Positions 23,445 to 36,011 of a stretch of 64,000 bases of DNA are shown here, piece by piece. Location of the stretch: the NCBI GenBank assembly GCA_037127255.1, contig JBANSL010000014.1:69981646-70045645 (forward strand), written 5' to 3'. The stretch is from Persicaria tinctoria. Lineage: Eukaryota > Streptophyta > Magnoliopsida > Caryophyllales > Polygonaceae. A program made the translations under genes and the position numbers. Every line of letters begins with the position of its first letter. Positions within the stretch are counted from its first letter, which is position 1. Below the pieces are notes generated by a model. That model worked only from the letters and a program-made list of their open reading frames with translations, was not told the origin of the DNA and made no database searches.

Positions 23445-23718
23445 TTATTATCATCGACGTCATCAATCATGCGAACAATATACTAGGGAGGTCGCTCAAT
23501 TAGTCCAAGAGATCCAGTCATTAAGAAGAGATTTTGAGAGCATCATATTTCAGCATTGTTATTGAGAGATCAATTGTGCAATTGATTTTATTGCTAAATC
23601 TCAGTTCAATTGTAATTTTATTTTAAGTGCTTGTTGTTGTAAGGTCCAGAACATCATCTTGCGAGATGATCATAGATGTCGTTAGTACATCCAATTTATT
23701 GTCTATTGTAAAAAAAAA
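23445..23718 (+). mobile_element. Short 5'-truncated LINE with 13-bp TSD
   Basis: Only 274 bp of a LINE 3' end. The frame shows VAQLVQEIQSL and INCAIDFIAKSQFNCNF (the C-terminal part of the RNase H domain), then an A run at 23710-23719. Identical 13-mers AGATTATGATCTA lie at 23432-23444 and 23719-23731. One stop is visible in the short frame. Confidence 0.8.
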
Positions 23719-23757
23719 AGATTATGATCTAGCTTGCATTGGTTTGGAAATCTAGAC

Positions 23758-25447
23758 CCTTAATGTGTTTTGTGTTAACAAATCTAGACCCTTTATTGTG
23801 ATGAAATGGAGAGTTGAGATTAATCCAATTTTTCCTTATTTATTTTATTTAAAAAAGCGTGGGTCCCATTGCTACTTTGGTGTTTAACCGTACGTTGCAA
23901 TATTTAAGCGCGTGCGTTGTAATTTTTGTTTCTTTTTCTTTGTTTCTTTTTTTTTAACCGTAATGCCTTGTTAGATATTTTTTGCCGGTAATTATTCATT
24001 AAATTGATCGTTATTATTCGTTTGTAAAGAGGAGTTATCGTTTAGATAATAACAAAAAGGTTGGTCAATTTTGCAACTATTCAGCAAGTTGATAGTAATT
24101 ATTCGTTAAGTCGATAGTAATTATTTGCTAGGTTCAAAGAGTATGTAAATGTAATTCTTGATTTCCCACATCTAATTACCCAAATACAAATGAATAATTC
24201 CTTATTATCATCGAATAGTGACTATAAACTTGTCGAATAGTCGATAAATTCATAAACAATTTTACACAGAATTTGAATTTCAAGAAACCCACATCTATTT
24301 ACCGGCATACAAATGAATAATTCTTTATTATCAACGAATAGTAACTCTGAAGTTGCCGAATAGTCGATAAATTCATAAACAATTTTACACAAAGTAATAC
24401 AAAAACCAGTGAATGAATAATTCCTTATTATCAACGAATAGTGACTCAGAACTTGCCGAATAGTCAATAAATTCATTAACAATTTTACAGAGTTTGAATT
24501 TCAAGATACCCACATCTATTTGCCCATATACGTATGAATAATTCTTTATTATCAACGAATATTGACTATAAACTTGCAGAATACTTTACCTATATACATA
24601 TGAATAATTCCTTATTATCAACGAATACTGACTCTGAATTTGTCGAATAGTCGATAAATGTATAAACAATTTTAGACAGAGTTTAAATTTCAACAAATTA
24701 AACCTACCTCTAATTGCCCATCTAACTACAACGTACATATGAATACGAAGTCAAAAATATCAATGGTCCACTAATTAGATCAATGGTCAATACGAAATCA
24801 ATTAATCAAACTGAATACAAAGGCAAAAATATCAAATCCCTATCATTTTTTTGGGTGCTAATATCAAATCCCTATCTAATTGAGAGGAGAAGAGAAAAGA
24901 AACGAAGCGAACAATTAATTAACCTCGCAACCAATGTTGTGAGTGGACAAAATCACAGTGAGAGCCTGAGGATGTCCTTGCTAATTACAGGATTGTGGCG
25001 ACGATTGGAGTAGAGGTTTGCGATCCGTATTCGACGATGAATATGCGCACGAATTTGTTGTAAAGGGAGGCGGAGGTGGCGAAGATGCCGGAGGGGTGGG
25101 AGACGACAGAGACAACATCAAGGAAGTGGCCGGTGTTGGTGCGCTGACATCGCTACGCAACTGGACGCCATGGGATTCATCGCCGTCGAAGGGAGAGGCG
25201 GCGGTCGAAGACCCCGGTGTAAAGGCGGAAGAAGGAGGTGTCGATCGGGAAGTTTTGTGAGGATCAGTTAGGGTAAAAGTAGAATTTATAGGGGATTGGA
25301 AGACACGCTCTAACAATGGAGAGTTAAACAATTTTTTTTGTGGGCCCAACTTGATTAATTAAGAATTTATTTAAATTTTGAAATAATCTAGACCATTCAT
25401 TTTCATTCAATCAATGATCCAGATTTGTTAACACAAAACAAATAAGG
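23758..25447. mobile_element. Possible non-autonomous MULE-like element
   Basis: A 1.69-kb segment with inverted ends: left CCTTAATGTGTTTTGTG then TTAACAAATCTAGACC; right is the complement of CCTTATTTGTTTTGTG then TTAACAAATCTGGATC. I found no 9-bp target duplication; instead aaatctagaccctt is directly repeated at the left end. Inside are a tandem array (24189-24690) and a GC-rich Pro/Ser-coding block (about 24980-25350) that is open on both strands. The latter resembles the host-gene fragments carried by Pack-MULEs, but I do not recognise a parent gene. Confidence 0.45.
24189..24690. repeat. Tandem array of ~65-122-bp units (gaataattc...cgaatagt)
   Basis: Units begin atgaataattc(c/t)ttatta, starting near 24189, 24311, 24413, 24534 and 24600. 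Full units continue through tgccgaatagtcgataaatt, cataaacaattttacacag and a tail tttcaagaaacccacatcta. The fourth unit is truncated. The same atgaataatt/cgaata vocabulary dominates the foldback at 51755-52890. Confidence 0.85.
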
Positions 25448-26138
25448 CTTGTAAACATTTGATCCGTTCTCTGTCTCTATCTCTCTCTCTCTATATCTAT
25501 AAACCCAATAAAAAAACCCAATAAAATATATATATATATAAACCTAAAAAAACCCAATAAAAAAAAACCGGTATAATATTAACCTTAATCTAAAACGATT
25601 TAATTCAACAAAAATTTATACTTAAAAACAACCTGATAAATAATACGAGTAATATTTAAAATTCGAAATGACGTCCTTATTTACCGCTCTCCCCAATCAT
25701 CCTATGACTTTTTATATATGATCAAATTTTGTAAATGTGATGTCTCAATGAAAATGATGGATGGAGTATAAATTTCGGATTTGATTTTTTTAATAAAAAA
25801 AATATTATGTATGAATTTCGACCGTTAGGTTGTGTGATCACATGGACGCTCCTGAACAGCTCCACAATTACGGTTTTAACTTAACAAAAACATTGATATC
25901 TACTACCACAATTAGTCAATTAACCATTACTGTATTAACCATGTGTAATTAAATTACTTTTTTTTTTTTGCCAAAATTTCACCCCTCCAGTTGGCGGAAA
26001 AATCCGGTTCGGGTTCCAGTTTGAATTTTGCGGGTTACGGGTTTGATGACGTGTCTGTTTTTGATTGGATGCGAGAGAGATGCAGAGTGCGGGCACTGCG
26101 GGGCGTGCGTGATTCGTGAACCTTGAGTGACTCTCTCT
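25448..26138. other. Gene-free stretch upstream of the NET3-like gene
   Basis: Contains a repeated aacccaataaaa phrase (about 25500-25570) and then, from about 25980, the presumed promoter of the gene starting at 26724. No coding frame is supported. Confidence 0.5.
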
Positions 26139-26139
26139 C

Positions 26140-26148
26140 TATTTAAAT
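26140..26148 (+). promoter_or_regulatory. TATA box of NET3-like gene
   Basis: TATTTAAAT is followed about 30 bp downstream by a purine-rich leader (26175-26227). A 5' UTR intron is likely: donor ccg|gtacg at 26228 and acceptor ggtgcag at 26711-26719, just before the ATG at 26724. Confidence 0.6.
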
Positions 26149-26723
26149 GCTCTGTGTCACCAGTCCAGTTACAGAGACCCCAAAGACAGAGCGTGTGAGA
26201 GAGAAAGAGAGGCAGAGGAAATTCCGGTACGATTTCTTACTACATTGCTTCAATCTTTCTTGTTCTTGTTCATGTTTGTTTGTTTGAATTTGTATGCTAG
26301 TAGGAGTTTCAATTCTTCGTTGTTCTTGAGCAACTATAGGTACTGTTTCTTTGTTCTCGTTGAAGATTAGGTTTCCGGTGGATCTGATTTTCGCGCTTCT
26401 TCGTTGGACGGTTGAATTTTCGAATTTAGGTTTTCATTAAGCATGAAGATTTAGGCATGAGATCGATTAGGTTAGGGCAAATCAGTCTTTTACTCGGTTT
26501 AGAGTGGTCCCTGACTGCCGTTTAGGAGTAGTACCAGTCGTTCGTCTTCCGTTCTTAATTTCTTTCCCTACTTCTTCAATTAATTTAATGCGCATTGATG
26601 TTTACTAGGTCGAATTTTGAAATAAATTATGTAAAAAGCCTAATTGTAGCGTTTACTTCGAACTTCTCTTTAGCCGTTCGATGATTATTGAAAATTGGAT
26701 TTTTGTTGAGCGGTGCAGCTTAG

Positions 26724-29028
26724 ATGGAGATGATGAAGAGACAATCGCACTGGTGGTGGCTTGACAGCCACACCGCCAACCCTGGTCGTTCTCAATGGCT
26801 GCAATCTACTCTCTCAGGTTTCACCTCTTCTATGACGCTTTCAATTCCGTTTTCTTTCAGCTTTAGATGGAGAGGGGAGAAATTGAAGATTTTCAACCAT
26901 TCCTAAATCTCAAGTGTTGAGCTTTACAGTCTAAATTATTGGATTGATTAGAAATAGAGATTTCTACTTATTATATCAGGAATTAGACTCATGAATTGAT
27001 TGTAAAAACTAAAAACATCTTTATCTGATACTGAGCTAGATGTTACGTATCAGGTTTTACCTACTGGGGATCTAATACTGTGTAATAGTTCTCGTTAAAT
27101 GATTGTGATCAATGATCATCATCTTTGATCTTGCTTAATAAACTGATTGCTGGAGCTTTATCTTTACAACAACACATCATTACTCCCGAGTATTTTTTCA
27201 AAGAAACTTTTGTTCGGTCTGCTGACTGACTCTACTGAGTTTTCGTTTTTTACCAACAAGATGTGTAAAACTGAACATACAAACGCCAGTTTATCTTTGA
27301 ATCTGATTCTCGACCGTTGGAGTTATTTGCTTGCCCACTTTTTGAATATTTTTGAACCTTTTTGAATTGTTTTAATGAATTTTGGATTCTGGTATGTACG
27401 CAAAGTAAAATTATGAACTAGTCAGGAGAATTGGCCCACTTGATTTAGACAATTACACCAATGCAATGCCGCTTTTTGTATCTTTATTTCACTTGCTATA
27501 TTTTTATTGTAGAAAGATATTGTGGGTAAAGGAGGCCCCACTTTCTTTGAATCTGGTTGCTGGTGGGGGAGATGATTGGCCACATCTTATTTCATTTCAA
27601 GTCTCAGCTATGCTATAGCCTATATTGTCTATTAGATGACCTACTTAAATGTTTAAATTTCTGCCAAAGAACATGTTCTTGAATGTATAAAATGGCCCCA
27701 AGCCTTGTTGCTGAAGATGTATCATCATGGTAATTGATAAATGATAAGTTAACCATGCCCGTATGTTAAAAATATTAGCAATTTTGGCAGCTCTTTCGAA
27801 CTCAAGGGACTTGATTTCTGTGGTCCCACATGTGGACACAGAATGGGATTCATATATAGTTTTCCATAAGCAATTGACCACTTAATTTCTTCATGCTTGG
27901 ATAAAAAGTAACAACACATATGTGGTGTTAGCCATTCAATCCAGTTAATAGTATGTTTACTTGTTTGCTACTGTGGCAGCCCTTGATGAGAAGACAAAGG
28001 CAATGCTGAGGATTATTGAGGAAGATGCAGATTCTTTTTCTCAGCGTGCAGAGATGTACTACAAGAAGAGGCCACAACTGGTTGGCATGGTTGAGGACTT
28101 CTATCGTGCCCACCGTTCTTTAGCTGAACAATTTGATCACTTGAGGCATGATCCTGTCACTCGCCGTACATCACCTCTTGCACGCTCATTTTCCCTCTCA
28201 ATTAGTCAACCGGAGAAGGCGATAGACCCACGCAAATCTTTTGATGGCTGCTTTACTAAGTTGGCCCCTGATTCAGAAGACGCGTTCCCATCCCCCTTAA
28301 AGGATTCACCTGAGAAGTCATTGGACCTTCTTAAACCCTTCGGTGGATGGTATACTGACTTGGCATATGACTCTGATGAGTCTATTGACTCGGAAATTGA
28401 TGATCCTGTACTAGAAGTCAGCTATGAAGATGTAGACTTGGGAGTGGAGTCATCATCTGCTGAAACGAATCATGACATAATGGCGGAATTCGACAGACTC
28501 ATTGAAGAGAACATGATTCAGAAGAAACAACTGATGGAGAAGGAGAAGGCAATAGAAGAGCTGAAGCGGAAACTATCTGAAACTGTCGCTGAGGTAATGG
28601 AGCTCAAGGAAGAAACCGAGAAGCTGAGAGTGGAAAACGTAGAGATGTATCGCCTCAAGATGGAAGAAAAGGAGCAGCTTACTGTTGCGAATGAAACTCT
28701 GACCAAACTAATACTGCTGAAAGATGATGAGATGAAAGTAAAACGCGTCCAGACGAAGAAGCTCGAAGGAGAACTTGGATCCCTCCGAAAGGAGATCCAG
28801 GAACAGAGGGAGATGCTGGAGGAGAAAGACGAGGAGAAGCGAGAGGCGATAAGGCAGCTGAGTGTAGCAATAGAGATGCTGAAGGGTGAGAATCGGCTTC
28901 TTAAGAAGGCGCTTGCCAATGAGTGCAACAAGAGATGGAACCCCTTTGAGTGTCAAGTGCTGAAGGGATTCGGAAAGCTTTTCAACTGCTCCATCATCTC
29001 ATCCCAACCGAGCGTTGTTCCGCTCTAG
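26724..29028 (+). CDS. NETWORKED 3-like actin-binding protein (KIP1/NAB domain)
   Basis: Two exons, 26724-26817 and 27980-29028 (intron tctcag|gtttca ... gtggcag|ccctt), 1143 nt, 380 residues. The N-terminal NAB domain (about residues 8-95) has its hallmarks: [36 protein letters not shown], then [11 protein letters not shown] and [20 protein letters not shown] domains bind filamentous actin, and NET proteins link actin to membranes. A variable acidic middle (about 100-185) is followed by a long coiled coil (about 190-345, Glu/Lys/Leu-rich). The C-terminus GKLFNC...SQPSVVPL is typical of NET3 proteins. The intron falls in the usual NAB position. The upstream M-E-M-M gives alternative starts three residues apart. 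Its 3' end faces the 3' end of the arabinogalactan gene, 575 bp away. Confidence 0.9.
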
Positions 29029-29602
29029 ATGCGATGAACAAACACAGGTATGTCAATATGAATGCCAGAATATATAATAGGCATGAGATGTAGCATGTTA
29101 GTATTAATTTTGTTGTAGTAATACAAGATGATACATAATTTGCGGTGCAGCAATCTAATATGAACTACTATAGTAGTATATAACTTTGTGTAATGTAGAC
29201 ATTTGTGATTTGTAGTTTTGGATGACTCAGTTATTATTTCTAGTTTATATTTTTATAACTCATTTCTTTATATACTACTACGTATTTGCTACTATTTTTT
29301 TTGAATTTTGAAGAAATGGACATAAGTCCAGTGGCCTGTCTCTTTCAATCTTCCAAAGTTGCTGCTCTCCTATGCATGCTCTCTGTCTCTTGCAAAGCAT
29401 TTTTTTCTTTATTTGATAAAAGAATTAAATTAAAATTCCATGGATCCATCTGAAAATGTAAAAAGTTAAATTATTACTGGACAAAAGAGGAAAAAAGACA
29501 TTCTCATGGTTTATTGGGATCTTCAATGTAAACATAAAGAACATGACATGACTAAATAATGAAAATGCCAAAAAAAAACACCTCAGTGATACAAAAATCA
29601 AA

Positions 29603-30007
29603 CTATAATACAATGGCAATGAGATTGGGAGCAATGTAAGCAGCAAGCAAGAGGAGCAAGACAGCCATTGAAGACCCAGGTGGGGTAACAGCCACAGCTG
29701 ATGATTCAGGCAAAGACCCAGTTGGCGAAGCGGCAGTCCCAGGCACAGTAGAGGAGACTGAGCCATCCGGGTCCGGTGGGCTCGGGCTGGAGGATATGAT
29801 AGGGAGGGAAGGTAAGGGTTGGACGGGAGAAGGTGTGGGCATTGAGCGAGATGGGGTTGGGAAGAGGGGAGTGATGTCAGGGGAGAGAGCTGGGGAGGGT
29901 GACATTGTTGACAGATTCAGGCTCAATGATGACGATGTGAAGATTAATAGATGCAGGACAAGTGTTTGTAGAAATGCATGACAGAAGAGGTTTGAGGGGG
30001 CTCTCAT
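29603..30007 (-). CDS. Classical arabinogalactan protein (GPI-anchored)
   Basis: A single exon of 134 residues. The ATG at 30007 is the first in frame; the longer open frame upstream needs a non-ATG start. Residues 1-28 form a signal peptide (FCHAFLQTLVLHLLIF core). The middle (about 30-110) is rich in SP, TP, AP and PSP dipeptides (SPSPALSPD, SPSPPDPDG), the sites of proline hydroxylation and arabinogalactan attachment. The last 20 residues are hydrophobic (MAVLLLLLAAYIAPNLIAIVL), a signal for a GPI anchor, so the mature protein should sit on the outer plasma membrane. It resembles the AGP25/26 type; the exact member is uncertain. A minus-strand TATA-like TATATACTTATATG lies at about 30241-30254. 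Confidence 0.8.
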   Translation of the reverse strand: MRAPSNLFCHAFLQTLVLHLLIFTSSSLSLNLSTMSPSPALSPDITPLFPTPSRSMPTPSPVQPLPSLPIISSSPSPPDPDGSVSSTVPGTAASPTGSLPESSAVAVTPPGSSMAVLLLLLAAYIAPNLIAIVL

Positions 30008-30318
30008 TTTGGTGTCTGGTGATTCACTGGTTCTGGTTGAGATTGGCAATGGATGGGTTCAGCTTGAGGTGGAGATGGGATTGGTGAATGGTGAGGTGAA
30101 GGTGTAGAGGGGAGGTTGAGGATGTTGTGAGTGGGGATTGGTGGATGTAGTTGGAGTGGGGAGTGAGGAGTGGAGTTGGGCAGAACTAACACAAGGCAGT
30201 GGAGGGAGAAACAAAACAAGTAGTGGGATCTGCTCTTCTGTCATATAAGTATATAACACACCTTGGGATGTTTCAACCTTTATATGAACCAGCATTGAAA
30301 AATCTTACTGTAATGAAT

Positions 30319-30371
<53 letters not shown>

Positions 30372-30679
30372 GGTTCTGCATCTATCACGGCAAACATTAT
30401 TTAGTGACAACCTCTCACACCTTCACACAAATACAAAAGGAGGTCACCTTTGGGTGTGTCAATGCAACCTAGCTAGACTCTCTTCTGATGACTTTGTTTT
30501 AGATCTTCAAGATACAAGTGTATTTCAACTCAATCAATTATTTATATCTAGATTAATTTTTATTTTATATTTCTTACACATTTTAATTGTTATCGGTTTA
30601 ATTTTCATATTGTAATTCAGATTTATTATTTTTTTTTATCTTATTTTTAACAGTTTTTTTAACACTTAACACATGTCTA
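30008..30679. other. AGP promoter side and CT microsatellite
   Basis: Holds the minus-strand leader and promoter of the AGP gene and a (CT)23 tract at 30321-30366, about 310 bp upstream of its ATG. Open frames here are proline-rich artefacts of the leader. AT-rich beyond 30400. Confidence 0.5.
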
Positions 30680-31005
30680 AGGGGCGGGGTTAATAAACTG
30701 ACTAAAATTACAAACAAGGTAAAATTTATAAACGGTTGATAAAAGTAGTTAAAAATTTAAACAACAAGATAATCCGTATGTGGTTAATTGTGATAAATAA
30801 ATAAAACAATGCAAAAAGAGCGCGTTGATTTTTGTAATTAAAAATTTTAACACCAAAAAAGCATCTTCCATTAGTTTTTTTTTAACTCAAAATTTTAACT
30901 ACTTTTAACTATTTTTTGCTATCCATACACTCTTTAACATTTTAAAAAAATAAACTTCAACTTCAACTTATTTTTTACCTGTTTATTTTTTGCAACCATA
31001 CATAC
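30680..31005. mobile_element. MITE copy A
   Basis: The left part (ggggttaataaactgacta, then aaattacaaacaaggtaaaa and tttataaac) closely matches copy B at 44474 onwards, and both end in a gcaaccatacat/gtaaccatacac phrase. It is a non-coding dispersed element. The LINE-like insertion at 31006 landed in its right end, so the MITE is the older event. Confidence 0.55.
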
Positions 31006-31250
31006 TTTTTTTTTAAGCAAGATAAGAAATTCGGTTTTCTAGACAAGCCTAGAGAAACCGAGAGACCGGTCAAGCCAGTGGATGGACTAACCATCATGTA
31101 CAACTGAAGCAAATGACAGAAAAGAAAAACAGAAGCAAATGACATAAAAAATACAAAAATACAAGGATCGTACATGCCATCCTACGCTATAAATCACAAG
31201 TCAAAAGAGAAACGAAACGATCGGCCAAAGAGACAACACACTCAGATAAC

Positions 31251-31359
31251 TGTTAGGAGAATGGGAGGTAGAGCAGAACACGTGCTAGGCACGTGAGCAA
31301 GGGCTATAAAAGCCTTGATTGTATTGATCTGGGATTCATTCATATGCAAATTCACAATT

Positions 31360-31418
<59 letters not shown>

Positions 31419-31448
31419 AGTTAGCCTAATCGATCAAGGCTCCTAACA
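31251..31448 (+). repeat. Gypsy 5' LTR (198 bp)
   Basis: Starts TGTTAGGAGAATGG and ends GGCTCCTAACA, with TATA-like GGCTATAAAAGCC about 60 bp in. It has a (CT)24 tract at 31365-31413. The preceding 5-mer ataac (31246-31250) pairs with atagc after the 3' LTR (36204-36208), a target duplication with one change. Confidence 0.9.
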
Positions 31449-31450
31449 AT

Positions 31451-31462
31451 TGGTATCAGCGA
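31451..31462 (+). other. Primer-binding site (initiator tRNA-Met type)
   Basis: TGGTATCAGCGA starts 2 bp after the 5' LTR and resembles the usual TGGTATCAGAGC complementary to the 3' end of initiator methionine tRNA, with a change near its end. Confidence 0.75.
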
Positions 31463-31477
31463 AAACGATCTCCGGCG

Positions 31478-34400
31478 ATGGCAGAAGGTACGCGCCTCAA
31501 GACAGTCTCCGAAAAGGTGGATTCACAGCTTCAGCAGTTCACAGCAGCAACGAATGAGCGAGTATCAAAGGCGATTCGGAGGCAAGATGATCAGTTTAAG
31601 ATGTTTCAAGATCAGCAGTTGACAATCACGAATCTCCAGAAGTCGCAAGATGAATTTCAATCAAGAATGGATCAATCGGTAGCTCAAATTGGGGAATGGA
31701 TGAGAGTTTTTGCTCAAATTGGGCAATCCTACAACCTTGGGGGTATGAATGTCGATCACCAGGAGAAAACACCGCCAATGGCGAATCAAGAATTCCAGGA
31801 GGAGACGGCCACATACAGATCACCACCGATGAGGAACGAAGGATTTCTTGCTGGCCAGAATTGATTTCCAAAGATCGATTTTCCTCAATTTGACGGAAAA
31901 AAACCAAGGAGTTGGGTCCGGAAGTACGAGAAGTACTTCTCGTTGTTTGGGATCCAAGAGCACCAGAAGGTGGAGTTAGCCGCCATGTATATGCAGGAGT
32001 GTGCAGATACGTGGGTACAGGGCTACTTGATGCAGCGGCGTGGAGTGCGTTGGAAGGATATGAGTGAAGCCTTGTGTACATGATTTGGAGAGAAACAGGG
32101 CGTAGATGTGGTCGAAGAGTTCAACAAGCTAAGTCAGAAGGAGGATTTGGAAGACTACAATGAGAGGTTTGAAGAGCTGCGTGCGGGAATGCTCTCATAC
32201 AATCCACACCTACCTGAGAGCTACTTTGTCACAAGCTATATAAGTGGATTGAAGGCGAAAATCAAACCCTTGGTGAAGCTGGGGCGCCCAAGAGACCTAG
32301 CGGAGGCCTTAGAATTGGCAAGATTGCATCAGGATGCAGTCCAAGCTCTAGTGAGAATTAGCAAACCGCCATGGAGGCCAACTGTGCCGAATGACAGGAT
32401 GCAAGAAGGGTTCAAGATCCCAAGGGAATTCGGAAAAAACCCAGGCCTGTGTTTTAGATGTGGCGATAAATATTTTGTGGGGCATAAGTGTAAAACCTCT
32501 TCGGTAAAGTATGTGTCAACCCAAGATCTGGAATTGGGTGACGAGGTTGAGCAATCGGAAGTTAATCCAGAAGAGGAGGATGAGCCTGAAGACAGTCAAG
32601 AAGGGTTTGTACGAGCACTCACAAGTAATGGGTCAGATACAACAATTTTGGTTAAGGGCCATATAGGTGACAGAGTAATAAGTGTACTGATTGACAGTGG
32701 ATCGACCCATAGTTTTGTGGATCCTGCAATAGAAAAGGAAGCCGGATTCAAGTTAATACCCTCCAATTTGATGGTGGTAGAAGGAATAAACAAAGGGAAG
32801 TTGTTTTGTCGCCAAGAGTGTAAAGGATTTAGGTGGCAGATGCAAGGTGGCACCTACGTGTTTGATATCCGGGCATTGAAGGTCGGAGAATTCGAACTAT
32901 TATTAGGAGTGAACTGGATGAGGAAGTTTAGGCTGTTTAGCCCAGTTCAGTTCGACTACAACAAGATGACCATCGTCTTCTCTAAAGACGGGAAACAGGT
33001 AGAGTTACAAGGAATGCCAGAAATAAAAAAAGAAGCAGCTATCAGACACCTTACTGGGAAGGAATTGCATTGCTTGATCAAGGAAAATAAGCACGAATCC
33101 ATGGTGCAGGTAGCACAGGTGTTTCAGTTGTGTGGCAAAGTGGAGGAAACGTTCCCAGCAGTACAACTTCTGTTGGATAACTTCAAAGAAGTGTTCGAGG
33201 AGCCCAATCAGCTACCATCCGAGAGAGGTTACGAGCATAGTATTCCCTTGACTCCAGGGGTGCAAGCCATATGCTCTAAGCCCTATAGATATCCCCATGT
33301 TTAGAAAGACGAGATCGAGAGGCAGGTTAAAGAGATGCTGGCAACAGGGTTGATCAGACACAACCAAAGCCCCTTTGCTTCCCCGAATTTGCTGGTGAAA
33401 AAGAAAGACGGATCCTGGCGGTTTTGTGTAGACTATAGGAGATTGAATGAAGCTACCATCAAGGACAGATTTCCCATCCCCAACATTGAGGAATTGTTGG
33501 ATGAACTTCATGGAGCTGCTGTCTTCTCGAAGCTGGACCTTCGTTCAGGTTACCATCAGGTTAGAGTAGCAGAAGTTGATATACCAAAGACAACATTTCG
33601 AACCCACAATGGGCATTACGAGTTCAATGTAATGCCCTTTGGATTGACGAATGCGCCGGCAACATTCCAATCACTGATGAATGTGGTTTTTGCTGCGTTT
33701 TTTAGAAGGTTTGTCTTAGTTTTCTTCGACTACATTATGATGTATAGTCAGAATTTGGAGCAACATTTGAATCACTTGGGATTGGTGTTAGAGACTATGA
33801 AGAAACATCAGTTGTTTGCTAACCACTCTAAATGTAGTTTTGCAGTGGCAAAGGTCGAGTATTTGGGTCATGTAATCTCGAGTGAAGGGGTAGCTACTGA
33901 CCATGCTAAGATTGAAGCAATAGTCAACTGGCTAACACCCAAATCAGAGAAGGAACTGCGAAGCTTTCTGGGTTTATCCGGCTATTACAGACGGTTTATT
34001 AGGAATTTTGGCACAATCTGTCGACCATTAACAAAGCTGCTTAAGAAAGAGGCGTTTCAATGGTCGGAGGAGAGCTGTGGGGCATTCGGGCAGATCAAAG
34101 CCTTGTTGGCAACACCTCCAGTATTAGCCCTACCAGATTTCTCCATCCAATTTCAGATAGAGGCATACGCCTGTGGCGATGGGATAGGAGTTGTACTAAT
34201 GCAGCAAGGCCGGCCCCTAGCCTTTCTCAGTAAGGCCCTCCATGGGAACCACTTGTTACTATCGACTTACGAGAAAGAGTTATTGGCCATACTATATGCC
34301 ATAGACAAATGGCGACACTACCTCGAAGCAAACCATTTCGTGATCCTTACCGACCACCAGAGCTTGAGGCACTTACTTGATCAGCAGGGACCACACATTT

Positions 34401-35957
34401 GCAGAAGAAAGCAATCCGGAAATTACTGGGGCTATCTTACTCTATTCATTACAGAATGGGTAAGTGCAATGTAGTAGCAGACGCTCTATCGAGACGGGGA
34501 TTGTCTGAAAATCAAGCAATGGAGGGAACATGTCATGCCTTGGTAGAAATCAAACCAGCTTGGATACAAGAGGTGGTGGCTAGTTATGAAGGTGATGCTG
34601 AAATTGACAAGCTAAGGCCAAGTGCTGCAATTGATCCCCACTCGTTGTTCAAATGGAATGGAGATATACTGAGGTATAAAGGAAGGGTAGTAATTGGGAA
34701 CAAGAAAGAGCTGAAGCTTCAGATTATTCAATCCTTTCATACGGAGGCAACATGAGGGCACTCGGGGATTAGAGCAACTTATCAGAGGATTAAAGCACTG
34801 TTTTTTTGGCCTCAAATGAAGGAGTCGATTGAGCAATGCATTAGAGAATGTGATGTGTGCCAACGACACAAACACGAAACCATAGCTTATCCAGGCCTGT
34901 TACAACCACTCCCCATTCCTGACGCTCCTTGGGTATCCATAGGAATGGATTTCGTGGAGGGACTGCCTAAATTAGGGAGTTTTGATGTGATTCTGGTGGT
35001 AGTCGATCGGTTAACGAAATATGCGCATTTCTTAATGACGAGCCACCCATTCACTGCAAGTCAGGTGGCTAAGTTGTTTATGGACAACATTTATAAACTC
35101 CATGGTCTGCCCAGAGACATAGTGTCCGACCGTGACAAGGTGTTTACAAGTCATCTTTGGAAGGAGCTGTTCAGTGCCATGGGAACTACACTGAAGATGT
35201 CCACAACATATCACCCTCAAACGGATGGACAAACGGAGAGGGTGAATCAATGCCTTGAAGGTTACCTGAGATGCATGACCTCTGCAATGCCGAAGCAATG
35301 GGTAAAGTGGGTGCCCCTAGCCGAGTGGTGGTACAACACCACCTATCAGACCGCCCTGAAGACTTCACCCTTTCATGCTCTGTATGGTTACCAACCTCCA
35401 CAGCTGGGAATACGAGCAAGTAGTGTCACTACAACGTCGATGGAGAACTGGTTCCAGGAGAGGGATCAAACATTGACAATGTTGAAATCGGGGTTGAGCA
35501 TGGCACATGAGCGAATGAAATTTTTTGCAGATGCTCACCGTTCAGAGAGGACATTGCAAGTGGGGGATATGGCATACTTGAAGCTTCAACCTTATCGACA
35601 GACCTCCATGGCCCTCCGGAAATGTTTGAAACTCATGCTAAGTTTTATGGCCCGTTTGAAGTTTTAAGCAAAATTGGGGAATCAGTTTACAAATTAGCCT
35701 TGCCAACGACATCAAAACTTCATCCGGTTTTCCACATTTCACAGTTGAAGAAGAGGGTCGGGCCTGCTGTGACAGTTCAAGCCGAATTACCTTCAACTGA
35801 CGACTCAGGTGCAATGGTTACAGCTCCAGAAGCAGTGTTGGATACTCGGGTTAAACACTTAGCCAACGACGACCCTATTGTCGAATGGCTGATCAAATGG
35901 ATCAATTTGCCCAAAGAGGAAGCCACTTGGGAACCAGCAAGCCATATACTCCATTAA
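31478..35957 (+). pseudogene. Ty3/Gypsy chromovirus gag-pol, inactive
   Basis: Domains in order: gag (31478 to about 32430), a zinc knuckle CFRCGDKYFVGHKC (about 32450), protease LIDSGSTHSFVD (about 32690), reverse transcriptase (about 33300-33800), RNase H (about 34130-34480), integrase with HHCC zinc finger and D-D-E core (about 34750-35500: SDRDKVF, YHPQTDGQTERVNQ), and a chromodomain-like end (VEWLIKWINLPKEEATWEP, to 35957). Breaks: in-frame stops at 31862-31864, 32081-32083, 33302-33304 and 34753-34755, with frame changes near 34390 and 35640. Reverse transcriptase reads VFFDYIMMYS where the family has two adjacent Asp, and the first catalytic Asp of RNase H is a Tyr (EAYACGDG). The element is dead by several independent changes. 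Confidence 0.92.
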
Positions 35958-36011
35958 TTTCCAGAATTTACTTCTACTTAAACCTTAAGGTCAAGGTTTT
36001 CTTAGGAAAGT

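Noticed and set aside
24981..25349. Minus-strand 122-codon open frame, Ser/Pro-rich
   Set aside because: No recognisable family, the opposite strand is equally open, and it lies inside a probable transposon; treated as captured or random sequence.
29603..30049. Longer form of the arabinogalactan protein starting at 30049
   Set aside because: It would need a non-ATG start, and the added 14 residues would block the signal peptide from being N-terminal.
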